DNA from: Corythucha ciliata
Taxonomy: Eukaryota; Arthropoda; Insecta; Hemiptera; Tingidae
Assembly: GCA_038030265.1 (NCBI GenBank)
Contig: CM075938.1
Coordinates: forward strand, 24,219,009 to 24,283,008
Reading direction: 5' to 3'
Length of the DNA stretch: 64,000 nucleotides
The position numbers and the translations under genes were made by a program. Under the pieces are notes generated by a model. The model made no database searches. It saw only the letters and a program-made list of their open reading frames with translations, and was not told where the DNA came from. This document shows, piece after piece, positions 10,331 through 22,830 of this stretch. The stretch's first letter is position 1. Every line of letters begins with the position of its first letter.

Positions 10331-13211
10331 ATAGTCCTCAATCTGGGGCGAAATGATGGGGTTTCCAAACCAGTTTCTTAAGTTTCCAAGAAGAATTGAC
10401 AAGACTTTTCTGGGGCAAGCTAGTTTTTAGGGTCCTCAATTGAAATCGATGGCCGTAATTCGTTTACCAACGAAAAGTCCAAGTAGAAGTGTTCGGTATT
10501 CAGCCGAGTATAGTCATTTCATGGGTTCAAAATTATGAGTTTCGGACTATGTATAGAACAGTTTTCCCGTAAAAATTAACAGAATTTAAGGTTAAGTTAA
10601 CAGTTGCTAGACGTATGCAGTGAGTTCCCCACAACCGATCAAGAAAGAACCCTCCCCCCCCCCCGCCGCCCAAACAGTAATTCATCTGAATAGGAAGACC
10701 ACTTCTCTCGGTTAAGTAATGAATGAGTCAAATCCTACGATATGTACAGTCCGGCAACGCCCTATATGACCACATCTTGCGTATAGACGAAAGTTCATTC
10801 TTTTTCCCCCGTTATAATACGTTTAGTGTTCAATCAAAACAGACACGTGGGCCACTCAACGATGGAATGAATTTTTACTCCCCTTCCTCTCTTCGTCACT
10901 CTTCATCCGGTTTTCAAAGCAAGTTATCTTTAGCGTATTTGTTTTTTAAATTAGAGATTTAAGGGAGCTTAAAGCTTTTTGTTAACAAAATATAATTTGG
11001 CCTTGGAAACAGGAAGGTCGGACTCAGCGAATTCAGTAGACCTACGCATTTGTCCGTCATGTTTTTCGCTGAACAAGGATTTCACAGTACAAAATGATCT
11101 CCTCACTGTCTTTTTCGAGGAAACAAAGCGGTCAAACCATTCCTTTTCGATCAAACACAACTTAGAAGCTATCGCGAACGTAATGACTCATTCATTTTTC
11201 TAATTAGAGTTTCCCTTAACTTATCACATAAACCTACTAATCTGCAGCTTTTGCGTGCTAACATTAGTATGAATTGTTAGAAAACGTTGCTTTGCTTGTA
11301 CATATATTATACATATTTAAATTTTTTAGAATTTAAAACAGGACCGAAGGAAAACCGCCATACCAATCCATTCTTCCAGTTTTTCTTTTTCGTATTTATA
11401 GATATGAAAAGGGCACATTCTATCAGGAGTGATCTTCAACTTTAACCGCTGACGCAAGGTCAAACACCCCTTTTCCTCCGTACAATCTGACCTAGAGGAT
11501 TTTTAAAAGCCCTTGGTAAGACTATAGGAAAGTAGCTTTAATGCAAGTCTGAGAACCTAGGTCAAGGTTTTTTAAAGCTCTTGAGAATTGAGTTCGTAAA
11601 TAGTTGAAAGACTGTGCGTTGACTCAAGCTCCTTCCCTTCCAATTTCACCTCTTTACTTTAAAATATTTAAAAGTGAAATATTTTTCATTTCATAGACTT
11701 TGCTAACTGCGTACGGTATTCTCACCCAAAGAACCGTTATTCCTCCCACAAGAGCTGCTGATCTTTTCCTACATTTTTTTTCTTTCTCTTCCTGCCTCAT
11801 TTTCCGCGTCATGGTCGTAACGAGTGGGATAATCTCAACTCGCTCTGAGAGCTTCCGGATACTCTTAGATCTAGCTGTAATCCTCAGCACGCTCATTGTC
11901 AAGCGTAATGGTGAACCGTTTGTCTTACGGTTCCAGCTCTTCACAGATTGAAATACATATATCATTACATTGTTGTTCGTTGTGTTTTTTTAACCCGATA
12001 TAAACACCTCGCCCTACATCCATGAACAATGGTCTCTAGAAATAAAATAAACATTTAAAAAAAAAAAAAAGTCCACTAGACAAGTCCTATCGATACTCCA
12101 GACTGCAGAGGCGTGGGTTGTCACGTCCCACCCCCGAAATAGGAGGCCCGTTAAAGTGGTACCGGGTGACCGGGTCAATCGATTACATCCTGTTCGCCCC
12201 AAAAGAAAATTACTTTTGAATAGAAAGAGTGAAAGGTGATAGAATTGAAGTATGAATAGAATGTTGATGTTTCACGATTGAAAATTTCTCTCTTATCAAC
12301 CGTACTCGAAAAAATGGGACGAGTGCCTCTAAGGATTTTTTTCATTAATTTATCCCCTAAATCGTCTGGTTTTGTTAGAACCAATAAAATCGGGTCACTA
12401 GGAAGGCCACCAAGTTGCAAACCACAGCCGTGGCACCCGTGGCCTTAGCCTTGATTGACAAAGGAAATTCGGACTAAGGAGGCGCAAGTTCTTTTCTTAC
12501 TCCATCTTGCAATAAAAAACAAATTTTTAGGAATCAATTCGTTTCCAAATGAAGTGCCCGGGCGCCTGAATAATTCGGAATGCCGGAAAAGTAAAAATTG
12601 TGTTTATATTTTTAGAACTGAGTAAAAGTTTATTATAGTTGAGTTCACTACCGTACATCCCGTCACTTGCAATTTAGAAAGCTAGCCAAGGTGTTTGAAC
12701 TCAACTGATCCTCTCATAAGTGTCATTCAATTAGGAAGTAAATGATCACAGTACAAGGGATAACCACACACATACCCACACCATGGAACAGAAAAACATT
12801 AGTATGATTATAACGCCTATACCTACCACTGCACCCGAAACATGAGCGTAGCTTTTAGTTTATGGGGGACCAGCTTCTCAGACAAGATCGCATGATCGGA
12901 CCATTACGTCCCACGAGTGTCGCATCGAAAACTGTTGGTAGTACAATCGGCCCCCGAACTAGCCCGGAAAACACCACAAAAAAAGACCGTTTTGCTCATA
13001 CATTCGCTTTTAAGCCAGGAAAGAGTGAATATGAAAAATATGAAACGCCACCCCACAACGTCAAAAACCAAATTGCCATAACATAAGTCATGCGAGATTC
13101 AATGTAACGCACTTATTCGTACAGAAACCTGGCCAGTTGGCAAAAAACCTTGATATTTACCTACAAAAGTTATTTGTTCCGCGGAAAGCTTATACACTTA
13201 AACACCAAGAA
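10331..13211. other. Intergenic; one possible TTAA-flanked element
   Basis: No recognisable gene. At 10959-11219 a 261-bp interval starts TTAAGGGA and ends TCCCTTAA, as a piggyBac-type non-autonomous element with TTAA target sites would. The inverted ends are very short. An 11-C run lies at 10654-10664. Confidence 0.35.
10959..11219. mobile_element. Possible TTAA-flanked small element
   Basis: TTAAGGGA at the left and TCCCTTAA at the right. The inverted ends are only a few bases (GGGA then ...CT), so chance is possible. Non-coding. Confidence 0.25.
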
Positions 13212-14090
13212 CAGTGGCGGCGGAAGTCAGCCGGCATTGGGGGAGCAAGAATCTGAGCAGTTCAGATTCAACCCCCCCCCCCCTAGAAAATACAATTTTG
13301 CGAATCAATTATGTCTACAAGTGCAAAAATACAATTCTTGAGGCAAAAATTCCAAATCCATCACCAAATTTACCGCCTCTTTATGAAATTCTCTTGTTTC
13401 TGGGTAAATTTTCTTGGGTAATTTGAGTCCTAAAGACACAGTTGTACTAGCTATGAGCTATAGTGGTGTAGTAGTTGTATAAGTTAAATCGGCCATAAAA
13501 TGGCGTCTTCACACTATTCAGAGCAGAAACTTTGTGTTTCGCGGCTAGTTATTCGCGGCTAAAATTGAGAAAACGCCAATCCTTATCTTCTAAAAAATAT
13601 TTAGAGGCTAAAACTACGAAAAAGAGCTAATCCATAACTAAATTGAAATGAAATGCCAATGTGGGGCTAAAAAGTAAAACAAACGCCTTACTCACGGCTA
13701 TTATTAAAAAAATCACTAATTAGCGCGACTAAAATTAAGGAAGACTCTAAATTTCAGCTCGAATTGAGAAAAAGGGCTAATTCGCGCCAAAAAATCAAGC
13801 AAAACGCCAATTTGTAGAAAAAATTGATAAAAATCGCTAATTAAATAATGATTTTTACGTTCAAATTCAGAAAAGTGGTGATTCCCTGCTGAAAATTGAG
13901 AAAAAACGCGGGGTGCGTGGATAAAATGGACAAAAATCCGTAGGCAATTTCACTACGGTGCTATGCGTAACAGGCGATTCTCTCTCAACGTACCTGGCTG
14001 CTCGTGTTGATTTGTCCTCCATAACTTCCAAGCAGTGCCGGATCTAGACATTTTTGAGGTGGGGACTAGACTCAACTACGCTGTCCCTTA
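13212..14090. repeat. Left part of duplicated satellite block (segment A)
   Basis: CAGTGGCGGCGGAAG at 13212 with a nearby run of 12 C resembles a transposon end. From about 13520 the sequence is a 29-31-bp array (CTAATTCGCGGCTAAAATTG theme) that is nearly identical to 50146-50713. It ends in a CAGTGCCGGATCTAG motif at about 14036. Confidence 0.7.
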
Positions 14091-16403
14091 CAGAGACGTA
14101 GGTACGGGGGGGAGGATATGGGGGATAGATCCCCCCCCACCAGAGCTACAAGTATACGAACGAAGGAGCACTAGTACCATAACGAAGAGCCCATTAAATC
14201 TCCAAAAATGAGCGTTTCACGTTGAAATTAGGTTTAGCATATTTTCTACGTACGTCCAGCTTTTTCCTTGTACTTCAGACCCAACGCAGTAGTGTACCAA
14301 TGTATGGGGGGGGGGGGTTCGCCCCGGACCCTCTATCAGACAAAAATCGGTAATATTCGTGGCTATAGGTGCTAAAAAGCGCTGATTCATGGTCTCGCGA
14401 TGAAACTTCCAGACTAAAATTTAAAAAAAAATCGCTGATTCCCAGTACATTGAGGCCATTCTACGAATAAATTGTGGAAATCAACGAAAAAGTGTTGTTT
14501 TTGGGTGAACCCCGCGGTTAAAGTTGAGAAAACACGCTATTATATTGACAAAAAAAAAACGCTTTCAGGTTAAATTGGACGAAAATGGCAAATTCACAAC
14601 TGAAATGGCGTAAAATCGCACATTCGCGTATGAAAAAGGGATTATTATAGGGGCAAAATTATCACAAAACGCTATTTCACAGCTGAAATTGGGAAAAATC
14701 GCTAATTTGCAATTTGATGATATGAAGTTGTAGAAAAACGTTAATTCGCGTTTACAAAATGAAGAAAATCAATAATTCACGACAAAAATTGAAAAAATCA
14801 CCAATTAGCGCAACCGAAATTAAGAAAAACGTTAATTTTCAGTTCAAATTGGGGAAAAGTGCTAATTCACAGTTAAAAATGGAAAAATTGCTAATTTGCA
14901 GCTTAAATTGAGTCAAACGCCAATTCTTGGCAAAAATTGACAAAACTCGGTAGGTAATGCACAAATTGGAAACGCTACCACGCTGCTAAAATTTAGAAAA
15001 AGCGAAAATTCGCTGCTAAAATTGAGAAACATCACTAATTCTCGAATTAAGTGTCGTGAAATTTATAATGACAGAAATGGATGGATAGATGTAATTTTTT
15101 TGGTTTGAAAAAAGTTTGAACAAAAAAATTTACAATTACAATTTAAATTCGCACCTTCTGAAGGCATTATTGCGGCTAAAATTCAGAAAAATGGCAAATT
15201 CATGCATTGCTATAGTATAATGTTAAAAAATACGCTAATTCACGGCTAGAACTGCCGTGAAGCAATAATCTATACCTATAAAATTTATATAAAATTGCTA
15301 CTGCGGTGGTAAAATGTGAAAAACAGCTTAATTTGCGGGTAATATTTAGAGAATAATATAATCAGCCTGCCCCCCTATTCTGTAACTCTTAACGCGTGCG
15401 TTAGCGAAATAAACAAGGCGAATAACTGAAAGTGATCAGCTGAGAAATTTTGCTAACGCACGCGTTATGAGTTACAGAGTAGGGGGGCTGGTCAAAATTA
15501 AGAGAATTCTAATTTTAAGCCTAAAAATTGAGAAAATTGCTAATTCGCGGCTAAAAATGGAAAAAATCACCAATTCACAGCTAAAATTGCGCCAAACGCC
15601 AATTTGTGACTGAAATTGAGAGAAGTCGCTAATTCACAGGTTTGAAACGCTATGACGCGTCGCCACTACAATTTAAAAAAAGCTCTAATTCGCGGTTAAA
15701 ATTGAGAAAAATTCTATTTTGCGCCAAAAACTGAATATACGCCAATTTGCGGATTCTGAAGGCAACTTTTCAGGCTGAAATTGAAAAAAAGCGCCAATTT
15801 ATGGCAATAGGTGAAGAAACCGCTAATTCGCGAGTAAACTGAGAAAAATCGCTCATGCATTGCGTATGGTGAACCAAAAAAATCCTAAGTCGTGAAAAGT
15901 CCCTCTATTTTGCGGCTAGTATTGAGGAAAACACTTAAGAGAAACGTTAATTTCCAGCTAAAACTGAGAAAAGTGCTAATCCCCGGGTAAAAAAATTTTG
16001 AAAATCGGTAATATGCTGCTAAAATTGAGGAAAACGCCAAAACTCGTGGATAATTAAGAAACATCGCTCACGGGATAAATACTATACTTTGCTGCTAAAG
16101 TTGAGAAAATGCGCAAATTCATGGTTAAGGGAGGGGGTGGGGCAAAACTGCTAATCTGCGGCTAAAATTGAGAATAACGATACACTCGGCCAAAATTGAG
16201 AAAAGCGCTAATTTGCGGGTAGAGTCCAAAAATCGCCCTTAACTGAGAGATTGAGGCTATGATGAGGCCAGCAAGATGTCCAGAATCAAGAGTGTGCTGG
16301 CTGGGTGGAATGATGACTAAAATGTGAAATTACCCCCTCCCCTTACAATTACGAGATTTCAATCTGATCCCCCCCCCCGGACAAATTCCTACCTACGCCT
16401 CTG
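14091..16403. mobile_element. Candidate TIR element filled with ~30-bp array (copy 1)
   Basis: The left end CAGAGACGTAGGTACGGGGG and the inverted right end CAGAGGCGTAGGTAGG form short terminal inverted repeats. The interior is almost wholly degenerate units of GCTAATTCGCGG-CTAAAATTGAG-AAAAAC, about 29-30 bp each, with a MITE at 15366-15491. The same body lies at 50714-52982. The unique sequence to the right differs between the copies immediately after ...CGCC(A/T)CTG, so this is a real boundary. No transposase is present. Possible imperfect target duplication: GTCCCTTA left and GTTCCTAA one base beyond the right end. Transposon class not established. Confidence 0.6.
15366..15491. mobile_element. 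MITE inside satellite block (copy 1)
   Basis: The ends CCTGCCCCCCTATTCTGTAAC and, inverted, CCAGCCCCCCTACTCTGTAA pair. The arms continue inward through AACGCGTGCGTTAGC on both sides. The corresponding insertion at 51985-52115 shows it was present before the block was duplicated. Confidence 0.75.
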
Positions 16404-16500
16404 TGTTCCTAAGTGACTGGGGGCAGTCTTCCACACGTTCAGTTACCGCTGTCAATATTTCTCGCCTGGGACCCACCTCAATGGGGCCCTTTATTAACAA

Positions 16501-16645
16501 GTAAAGCTCAAACCACAAAGAAGTCCCAACCATAGCAAAGCTCTAGCCACAGCAAAGGTCCAACCACATCAAAGCCCCAAAACCACAGTAAAGCTCCGAA
16601 CACAAAGAAGACCCCACTGCAAAGCTCCAAGCACGCAGTTGATCT
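16501..16645 (+). repeat. Minisatellite, ~19-20-bp period
   Basis: Imperfect repeats on the theme GCAAAGCTCCAACCACA, about seven units, unrelated to the 30-bp arrays. The long minus-strand ORFs here only translate the repeat. Confidence 0.7.
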
Positions 16646-16849
16646 CCAACTGTAAAACTTCAACATCAGTAAAGCTTTCCTTATCTCTCTCTTCTTCCTT
16701 TTCGTGATTTCTGAAATCCAAACCCTCAAGAGCTGCCGAGCCCGGGAATAACGGACCCAACGCCGCCCTCCCATCGCTCGAAATGCGCGCCTGGCCTTCT
16801 CCGTCTGTCTCTCTTGGATAGCATTTAGAATATATGGGTCTCAAGTGAG

Positions 16850-17000
16850 CCTAACTCGAGAAATTTCGCTTTTAAAGGAGCCAACCCCGCGAAATTGGTT
16901 TCCGAAAGAGACAGGTCCAAGAAATTTTTGCCAGTTTTTTAACGAGTCAAGCCGGTGAATGAGTCAACCCCACGAAATTGCTTTTTGAATGATTCAATAG
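16850..17000 (+). repeat. Short ~30-bp array, GAGCCAACCC-CGAAATTGG type
   Basis: Several units of GAGCCAA-CCCGCGAAATTGG-TTTTTGA, the orientation found at 28.8-29.4 kb and opposite to the array at 47.8-48.5 kb. Confidence 0.6.
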
Positions 17001-17029
17001 CGTCATTTTTTTAACTACATTATTTTATA

Positions 17030-17440
17030 CTTAGATAGGCGCACACATTGAATTCCACTCCAAGGATAGCTTGGGATGTGGTTTTATACCTTTTTAGCAT
17101 GTTAAAATCAGATTTTTCTAACGATTTTTAAGGCTTACATAATTTTTTTAAACTAACTGAGAGATACTCGCATTCAATTTGAATTTTTGCAACTTTTGGT
17201 GGTGGATTCGGAAAAAGCACATTATTTTCTGTCAGGAATAGCCGTTTTCGATAGACGATAACTATGTTATGTGGCCTCAAATGCGGCTTAAAGTCGTGCA
17301 AATCGGGGATTTTATTTTTTTCAAAAAAAGACATTCCCCGTTTGTCCACACTAAATGCGAGTGTACGGACAACCCGTGATTCAGAAAAACATCTTCAAAG
17401 TGTCCTTTACAAAAATAGTCATAAGCGTCGTCTTATGTCG
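17030..17440 (+). mobile_element. Rearranged partial copy of the foldback element
   Basis: 17030-17098 matches the reverse complement of about 34960-35026. From about 17105 the sequence follows the reverse complement of the right arm of 34603-35880 (TTTTTCTAACGATTTTTAAG, CAAATGCGGCTTAAAGTCG, CCCCGTTTGTCCACAC, ACATCTTCAAAGTGTCC). The two pieces are joined in an order not seen in the complete element. The 184-codon frame that starts here is not credible as a gene. Confidence 0.75.
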
Positions 17441-20400
17441 TGCGATGTTCTGACCACTCATGTGGAATACATGCGGTTCCAGAAGATGTTTCAAATAGGA
17501 AAATGGCCACAACATCTCCTGCTAACTTTTGAGATGATTCTTACAGGTTTCTTTGGAAACTCTCGGGTTTCTTTGAAGTTTGAACGTATACATAGTACAT
17601 GCATCGTCGTATATGACACGACACTTCGCCGGCTTTGTCTTATAACCTCGAAAATAATTCATTTTATCACCTTCCCTCCCTTAACTCTTGCGGGATTTTA
17701 CACTTTGAGATTCGTTTACCCCTTCCTCAGAATCAAGGACACCGTTTTCGTTAAAATCCTTCGCTCGTGGATCTTCTTCAAACATTTTTTAAAATACAAA
17801 CGACGTTATCAAAATTAGTTGATTCTCGATGAAGGTTGAAGTAATTAAACACACACAATATGACGTCCAGAGAGGACTCGGTGAGAGTTGGGGGAGGAGG
17901 ATGTCCAGGAATGGGACTTCAATTACATATTAATACCCTCAACGACGAAGGTTTTATATCGGGAGGACACCTCCCCTACATCCCCCTCCACCATCCAATA
18001 AACTAAGAGGAGATGATATTGAAGCTAGAACGTTTCGCTTTCGCAATTGTTCACAGCGCGGGGCGCGGGCTACCTCGCTCGCGTCCGTGTCGCAACAAGT
18101 CCTTAAACTTGTTCACAATGAGTATGAGAAACATCACAGCTACTTCTTCACTCCCACTACCACTGTTAAAACCACGTCAATTTTCCTGAAGGTTGATAAA
18201 CATATTGTTGTCATACCCTCTCCACTTTTTCTAGCACCCTCTCCCACTTACCACCCCCTCCACCTTTGTAAAAGCATAATATTTGAACATCCACGTGTCA
18301 GTATTTTCGATATATATTCTCCCTTGTCTATTTAAATGGTTTTTAATATAAAAGCTATTGTTCATAATTTTGAAGGACAGAGGCTACCCATTTATTATCA
18401 TGCATGCAACATCGGTGAATTCGTCGGGCTGTTACGCAATGGTAATTTTTCTCAAACTATTCTGCGAACGGAAGCTTTAAAAATGGCCATGTTACAATCA
18501 TAGGGATTCCTATACACTCCCTCTCCTTGCACGAAAAACAGTTGGCCACGAGATGAAAACAACTCTCGATAACGCAGCGCCACCTCTTCCTTTGTTTGTT
18601 CAGATGGCGAATTCACAAATGGCAAGTTGATAATAATTTTGTGTCGCAAGTCGTTTTTTTTACGACCGTTTGAAACTCGTTAAACGCTCATTCACTTCAG
18701 GGTGAGAGATGGAGGAGGCATCGGCATTGCGCCATTTGCTCTGGGTATTGACTCTTCGGTTGAAGACGTTTGTAGAAATAATTGATTTTTCTCTCTGTCT
18801 TATAGCTCAGGAACGAATGTCGTGTATATCACTTTTTTTCGCTGGTGTGAAGAAAATAATGTTTCTGTTGGCATATTAGCACACAGCATGTAGACGTTGA
18901 AACCAAGAGCCATCTCTTTTGTATACCGATTTGGCATAATTTTCCTGCCCGCGGTTGTCCCAGAAGATAACAAATGCGTTATTCAAATTATGATCGTTGA
19001 CCTTTTGTTTTCACTGGGCTGCCTTACTAGTCTTACACACGCTTTAAACGACTGAATTTTTCCTCCTATAACGCTCTCCATTTAACGACTCAACTGCAGC
19101 ATTCATTATATACACCGAAAATGGTTTCTGAAATGCTCCTCGTTTAAGCAAGTAAACCAGTTTCTTCCTATGCTAACCTATTGTTTCGCCATCGCGGGAA
19201 AAAATAGTATCTTCTCAAGCATTTCCTTGGACGTCAGACCAATTCCTGACTCAGTTACCCCATTTTCATCGGTAGAGTTTTCTCCGATAAGTTAGTTGAG
19301 GAGATTTTTTTTTTTTCGTCGCTCATGCAAGTCTCAAGTTGGGTACCTTAAATTATTGTTGCAACTAATTGAATTGGTAGGTAATACCTGCTTAACATAA
19401 AACAACATTCGAATAAAATAACAGCATACGTATCGGGAATTTGGGATTCTTTTCCCACGTGGGGAGAGATATTAGGGCTCTACGCGGGTGGAGTTACTGG
19501 CTCAACTATAGTGAAGGAAAAAAATGCATCGCGTTATATCGTGTGGTGTTTTCATTCGCTGAGAAGGTTGTTTACCTCGCGAACACTCCTTGGCGCGTCA
19601 CATTATTACTTCCATAATGAACGACAGAACAAGCAATTTAAACAGAGATCGTTCTTCGCCTGTTTACTCCCGAAATTCTCACAGCAAAGGCAGTTCTTCC
19701 TTTGACGAATTTGTGTTAAAAAAAAAGGCCCCTCCCCCCTCATAACCGTGCCAAAGGCTGTTACTTTCAGTAAATTATGGCCCTTGGCAGCCCTTTCTTT
19801 CTCCTCTAATATCTTTCTGAGGCAACTATTTTTATTCTAGTTCCTGGGTTCCCATATTAGCTTACGAGGCATGGTACCATTCCGAGATAAATATAGGCAA
19901 ATTAAAAAAAGGAGAAAAGACATCAGTCTGCAAAGGATGCGAGCGAGACTCGCGGGGGTGATAATTATACTTCCTATAGGTTGCTCTTTCTTCCTTTAAA
20001 AGAAAATGTTTTTGAAAAGCGGTTGTAGTGCCCCCTCGATCCCTCACACGATAAGACAATGCATCTTGACATACTTGTCATGGACAGAGTGTCCTTTATT
20101 CAAGATTAACCTCAGTATTTATCAACTTTAAAATTTAGGAACCCTTGAAATAGTTGAGGCAGATCTTCTTGGAGCCATAAAAACTGTTTTCGGCTTTCAT
20201 GGCTAGAGATGACCTCTTATTATAAGAAATGTCAAAAATATTATTTGTTCAACCTTTCACGTTGGAGTTGGATAAGGACAGTTTTTGAGCAACATATTCC
20301 CACTACTTAATAGCCAGGCAACTTGTATTGGTCACTGACCGAAGACGTGGCGTCCCAAGTTAATTGATTCCCGCTGAGGTTCCTTTTCTCGCGTCCGTGA

Positions 20401-21689
20401 AAACATCATACCAGAGACGGCGTCTGAGAAGGTCTGACAAAATGGGTTCATGGAAAACAGGCGCAAATAAAAAAGATGAAAGATGTACCCATTTACGTGG
20501 GGCGCACGGAATGGGTACACGCCACTGAAGTTGGCTGCTTATAGCGTTGGCTTTGGCTAGGCTCGTGTTTGCCGACGTTCAGATATTAAGGAAGTTTATA
20601 AAATAAACGAAACGAAAGCTTGACAACTCAAAAACCTCAGCTGTTTCCAAACTGACCTCCGTCCCAATCCCCGCACACGAGGTCACTTAGAGCCTCCGCA
20701 CGCGGGTCCACTTTGAAGCGCCTCCATAAGTGGTCGGCTGTGGTGCAACATACGCACAAAAAACAATGGGGGGTTCGTGGGTTTTGTTCGCCGAAATATC
20801 AACTTTACTCGATATAAAAGCAATTTCGCTTTAACAGAAAAGGAATTACTCTCGCCAAACAAGCAATTCGCGGGTTTCTCTCCGCATTTTTGCCGCGAAT
20901 ACCTCCCAGGAATCGTGAATTGCGCAGCGAGAGCTGTAATGTCTCGAGGAAAATAAACTGATTTACTCCAAACTTATATACTTAACTTTACGTACAACCA
21001 AAAAGTACACAATTTTGAAAATATGTAGTTACATACTTAGATTGACCAAAAAAACACCGCGCCGCCGCATTGGGATGTAATGGGAAGGGTTTTAACGAAA
21101 ACAAAAGCCGGCGATTGTTGCTTCCTCATCAAACTTCGCTGATAAAGAAGATGTGACACGGTGTTGCCAACGTAATTTTTATTCTACAGGAGCTCCAATG
21201 GCTCCAATAAACAGATATTGCTCGAAAACAATTGGCAACCGTGCTTTATTTGCCTAGGGAGTAACGTGTTTTATTCCCTGGGTAGTGAATTTCGAATATC
21301 ATAGCATGATTTGAAGGGGATAAACACCAGTTTACATACCGGTTGTACATAAAGACATTTTCGGACGTACACGCTCAAACGTGCCTCTCTGATATCAATT
21401 TATGGATCCTCACTCTGGTTTGCGAGAAATTAAATTAAGATATCAATATCATACTTCAAAAAATACTACATATATTTGAACAACTAATGTCCGATACTCT
21501 TGTCAGTACACTTAGTTGTTGAAAAAAGTGAGGGAAAGTACAAAATAATTTGTGGATATGGAAATTTCGTGCTACAAGACTGCGCCTTTCTTTTCCAGTC
21601 ATCTTCAATACAAGCGTGAGATGATAATATAGTATAATTTTCTATCAGCTATTTACGGGGAAGTCAAGACTGATCGAAAAATAAGACTG
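17441..21689. other. Intergenic, no gene recognised
   Basis: About 4.2 kb of AT-rich sequence with only short unsupported frames. Unknown short exons cannot be excluded. I see no convincing inverted-repeat element or array here. Confidence 0.4.
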
Positions 21690-21930
21690 TTCTAGTGTAA
21701 ACAGAAGCACACCTAGTATTTACAGGACAAATTATAATAATGCTCTTCTCTTTCCGGTCTCTCCTATTGTGATCGCATTATGATGCATTATCGCGCAGTC
21801 GACTTGGCCTTTAAATAAACCAATGCATTTGAGCTCTACTTGAAAGTAAAAAAAAGAAGCCCCCCCCCCTCTCACAAACATAAAATTTGCCGGTATGAAA
21901 GGAGTCTGTTAAGTACATTCACAGTTCACT
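21690..21930 (+). repeat. Interspersed repeat, copy 1
   Basis: 21690-21790 is identical over 101 bp to 22508-22608. The family continues through a GTCGACTTGGC segment, an A-tract and a C-run to about 21930. A diverged copy lies at 39276-39510. No coding potential. Confidence 0.8.
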
Positions 21931-22009
21931 AAAAAGGGTTAATTCCCTTCTCACGGCCCCACTCAGGGACGTAACTCTACGATTTTTGGATGTCAGTATG
22001 CTCAACGTT

Positions 22010-22135
22010 AGAAAAGTCATACCTCGTAGGGTTTTACTTTTCGGACCATGGTATATAGGGTGTTCTCCATTACAAATGAGGCCTATTTTCACCCAATTTT
22101 TGTTGTCACACTTATCCTGTTCCACCCTGTACAGC
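22010..22135 (+). mobile_element. Foldback-element right end (fragment)
   Basis: Matches 35765-35880 in the same direction: TTTTCGGACCATGGTATATA, AAATGAGG-CTATTTTCACC, TGTCACACTTATCC and the terminus TTCCACCCTGTACA. Truncated on the left. Confidence 0.75.
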
Positions 22136-22507
22136 CAATTAACATGAGCCACCATCCAATCGAATAATGTTGACCATAGTTAGTGTACAATTGACTACTA
22201 ATAAATTATAATGATTTAATAACAAAAGGGCTATAAAAGAAGCGTACTTTAATAAAAAATAAGTGAGATACCTTTCAAGTCACAAGTTCGATGGAACGCT
22301 TTACCACTAGAAATATTTTCACTACCGCTACCATCACCTTGTAATAAGTATCTATCCTCGCGTTCCACTTTTCGAACGCAGTCGAATTCACACACCGACA
22401 TGCCTCCACTCCACTTCGCTAACAAAAAATTGAAATTCTGGCCCAAAATCCAGAGCATATTGAGCATTACACCGAAAAACCAGACATTTTGGCTCACTAT
22501 CTGAGCC

Positions 22508-22608
22508 TTCTAGTGTAAACAGAAGCACACCTAGTATTTACAGGACAAATTATAATAATGCTCTTCTCTTTCCGGTCTCTCCTATTGTGATCGCATTATG
22601 ATGCATTA
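22508..22608 (+). repeat. Interspersed repeat, copy 2 (exact duplicate)
   Basis: Identical over 101 bp to 21690-21790, with unrelated flanks on both sides. It stops abruptly at GCATTA, where a 30-bp array begins. Confidence 0.85.
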
Positions 22609-22611
22609 CGC

Positions 22612-22830
22612 GCATTTTGCTATTTCAAACCCTCGCAAGTTTGGCTATTTCAAATTCCCAATGTCGCTCTTTCAAACCAAAATTTTGTGGTTTCGGCTCG
22701 ATTAGATCTCAATCTCGGGGATTTTAGTTCTTTCAAAAATAAAATTTCGTGGATTTCGCTCGTTTAAAACACAAAATTGGGGATTTAAACTTTATCAACA
22801 ACCACTAGATCTCATGGCTTTAGCTCCTTC
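22612..22830 (+). repeat. ~30-bp array, TTTCAAAC-TTTGGCT type
   Basis: Five to six diverged units containing TTTGGCTATTTCAAA, CAAAATTTTGTGG and AAAATTTCGTGG. Same orientation and theme as the array at 47.8-48.5 kb. Confidence 0.55.

Noticed and set aside
14091..16403. hAT assignment for the CAGTGGCG-ended elements
   Set aside because: The ends and a possible imperfect 8-bp flank (GTCCCTTA / GTTCCTAA) recall hAT, but the second copy's right flank does not match and no transposase is present. Left unassigned.
17264..17818. 184-codon ORF
   Set aside because: Its first part lies in a foldback-element arm, and the rest shows no recognisable motif.
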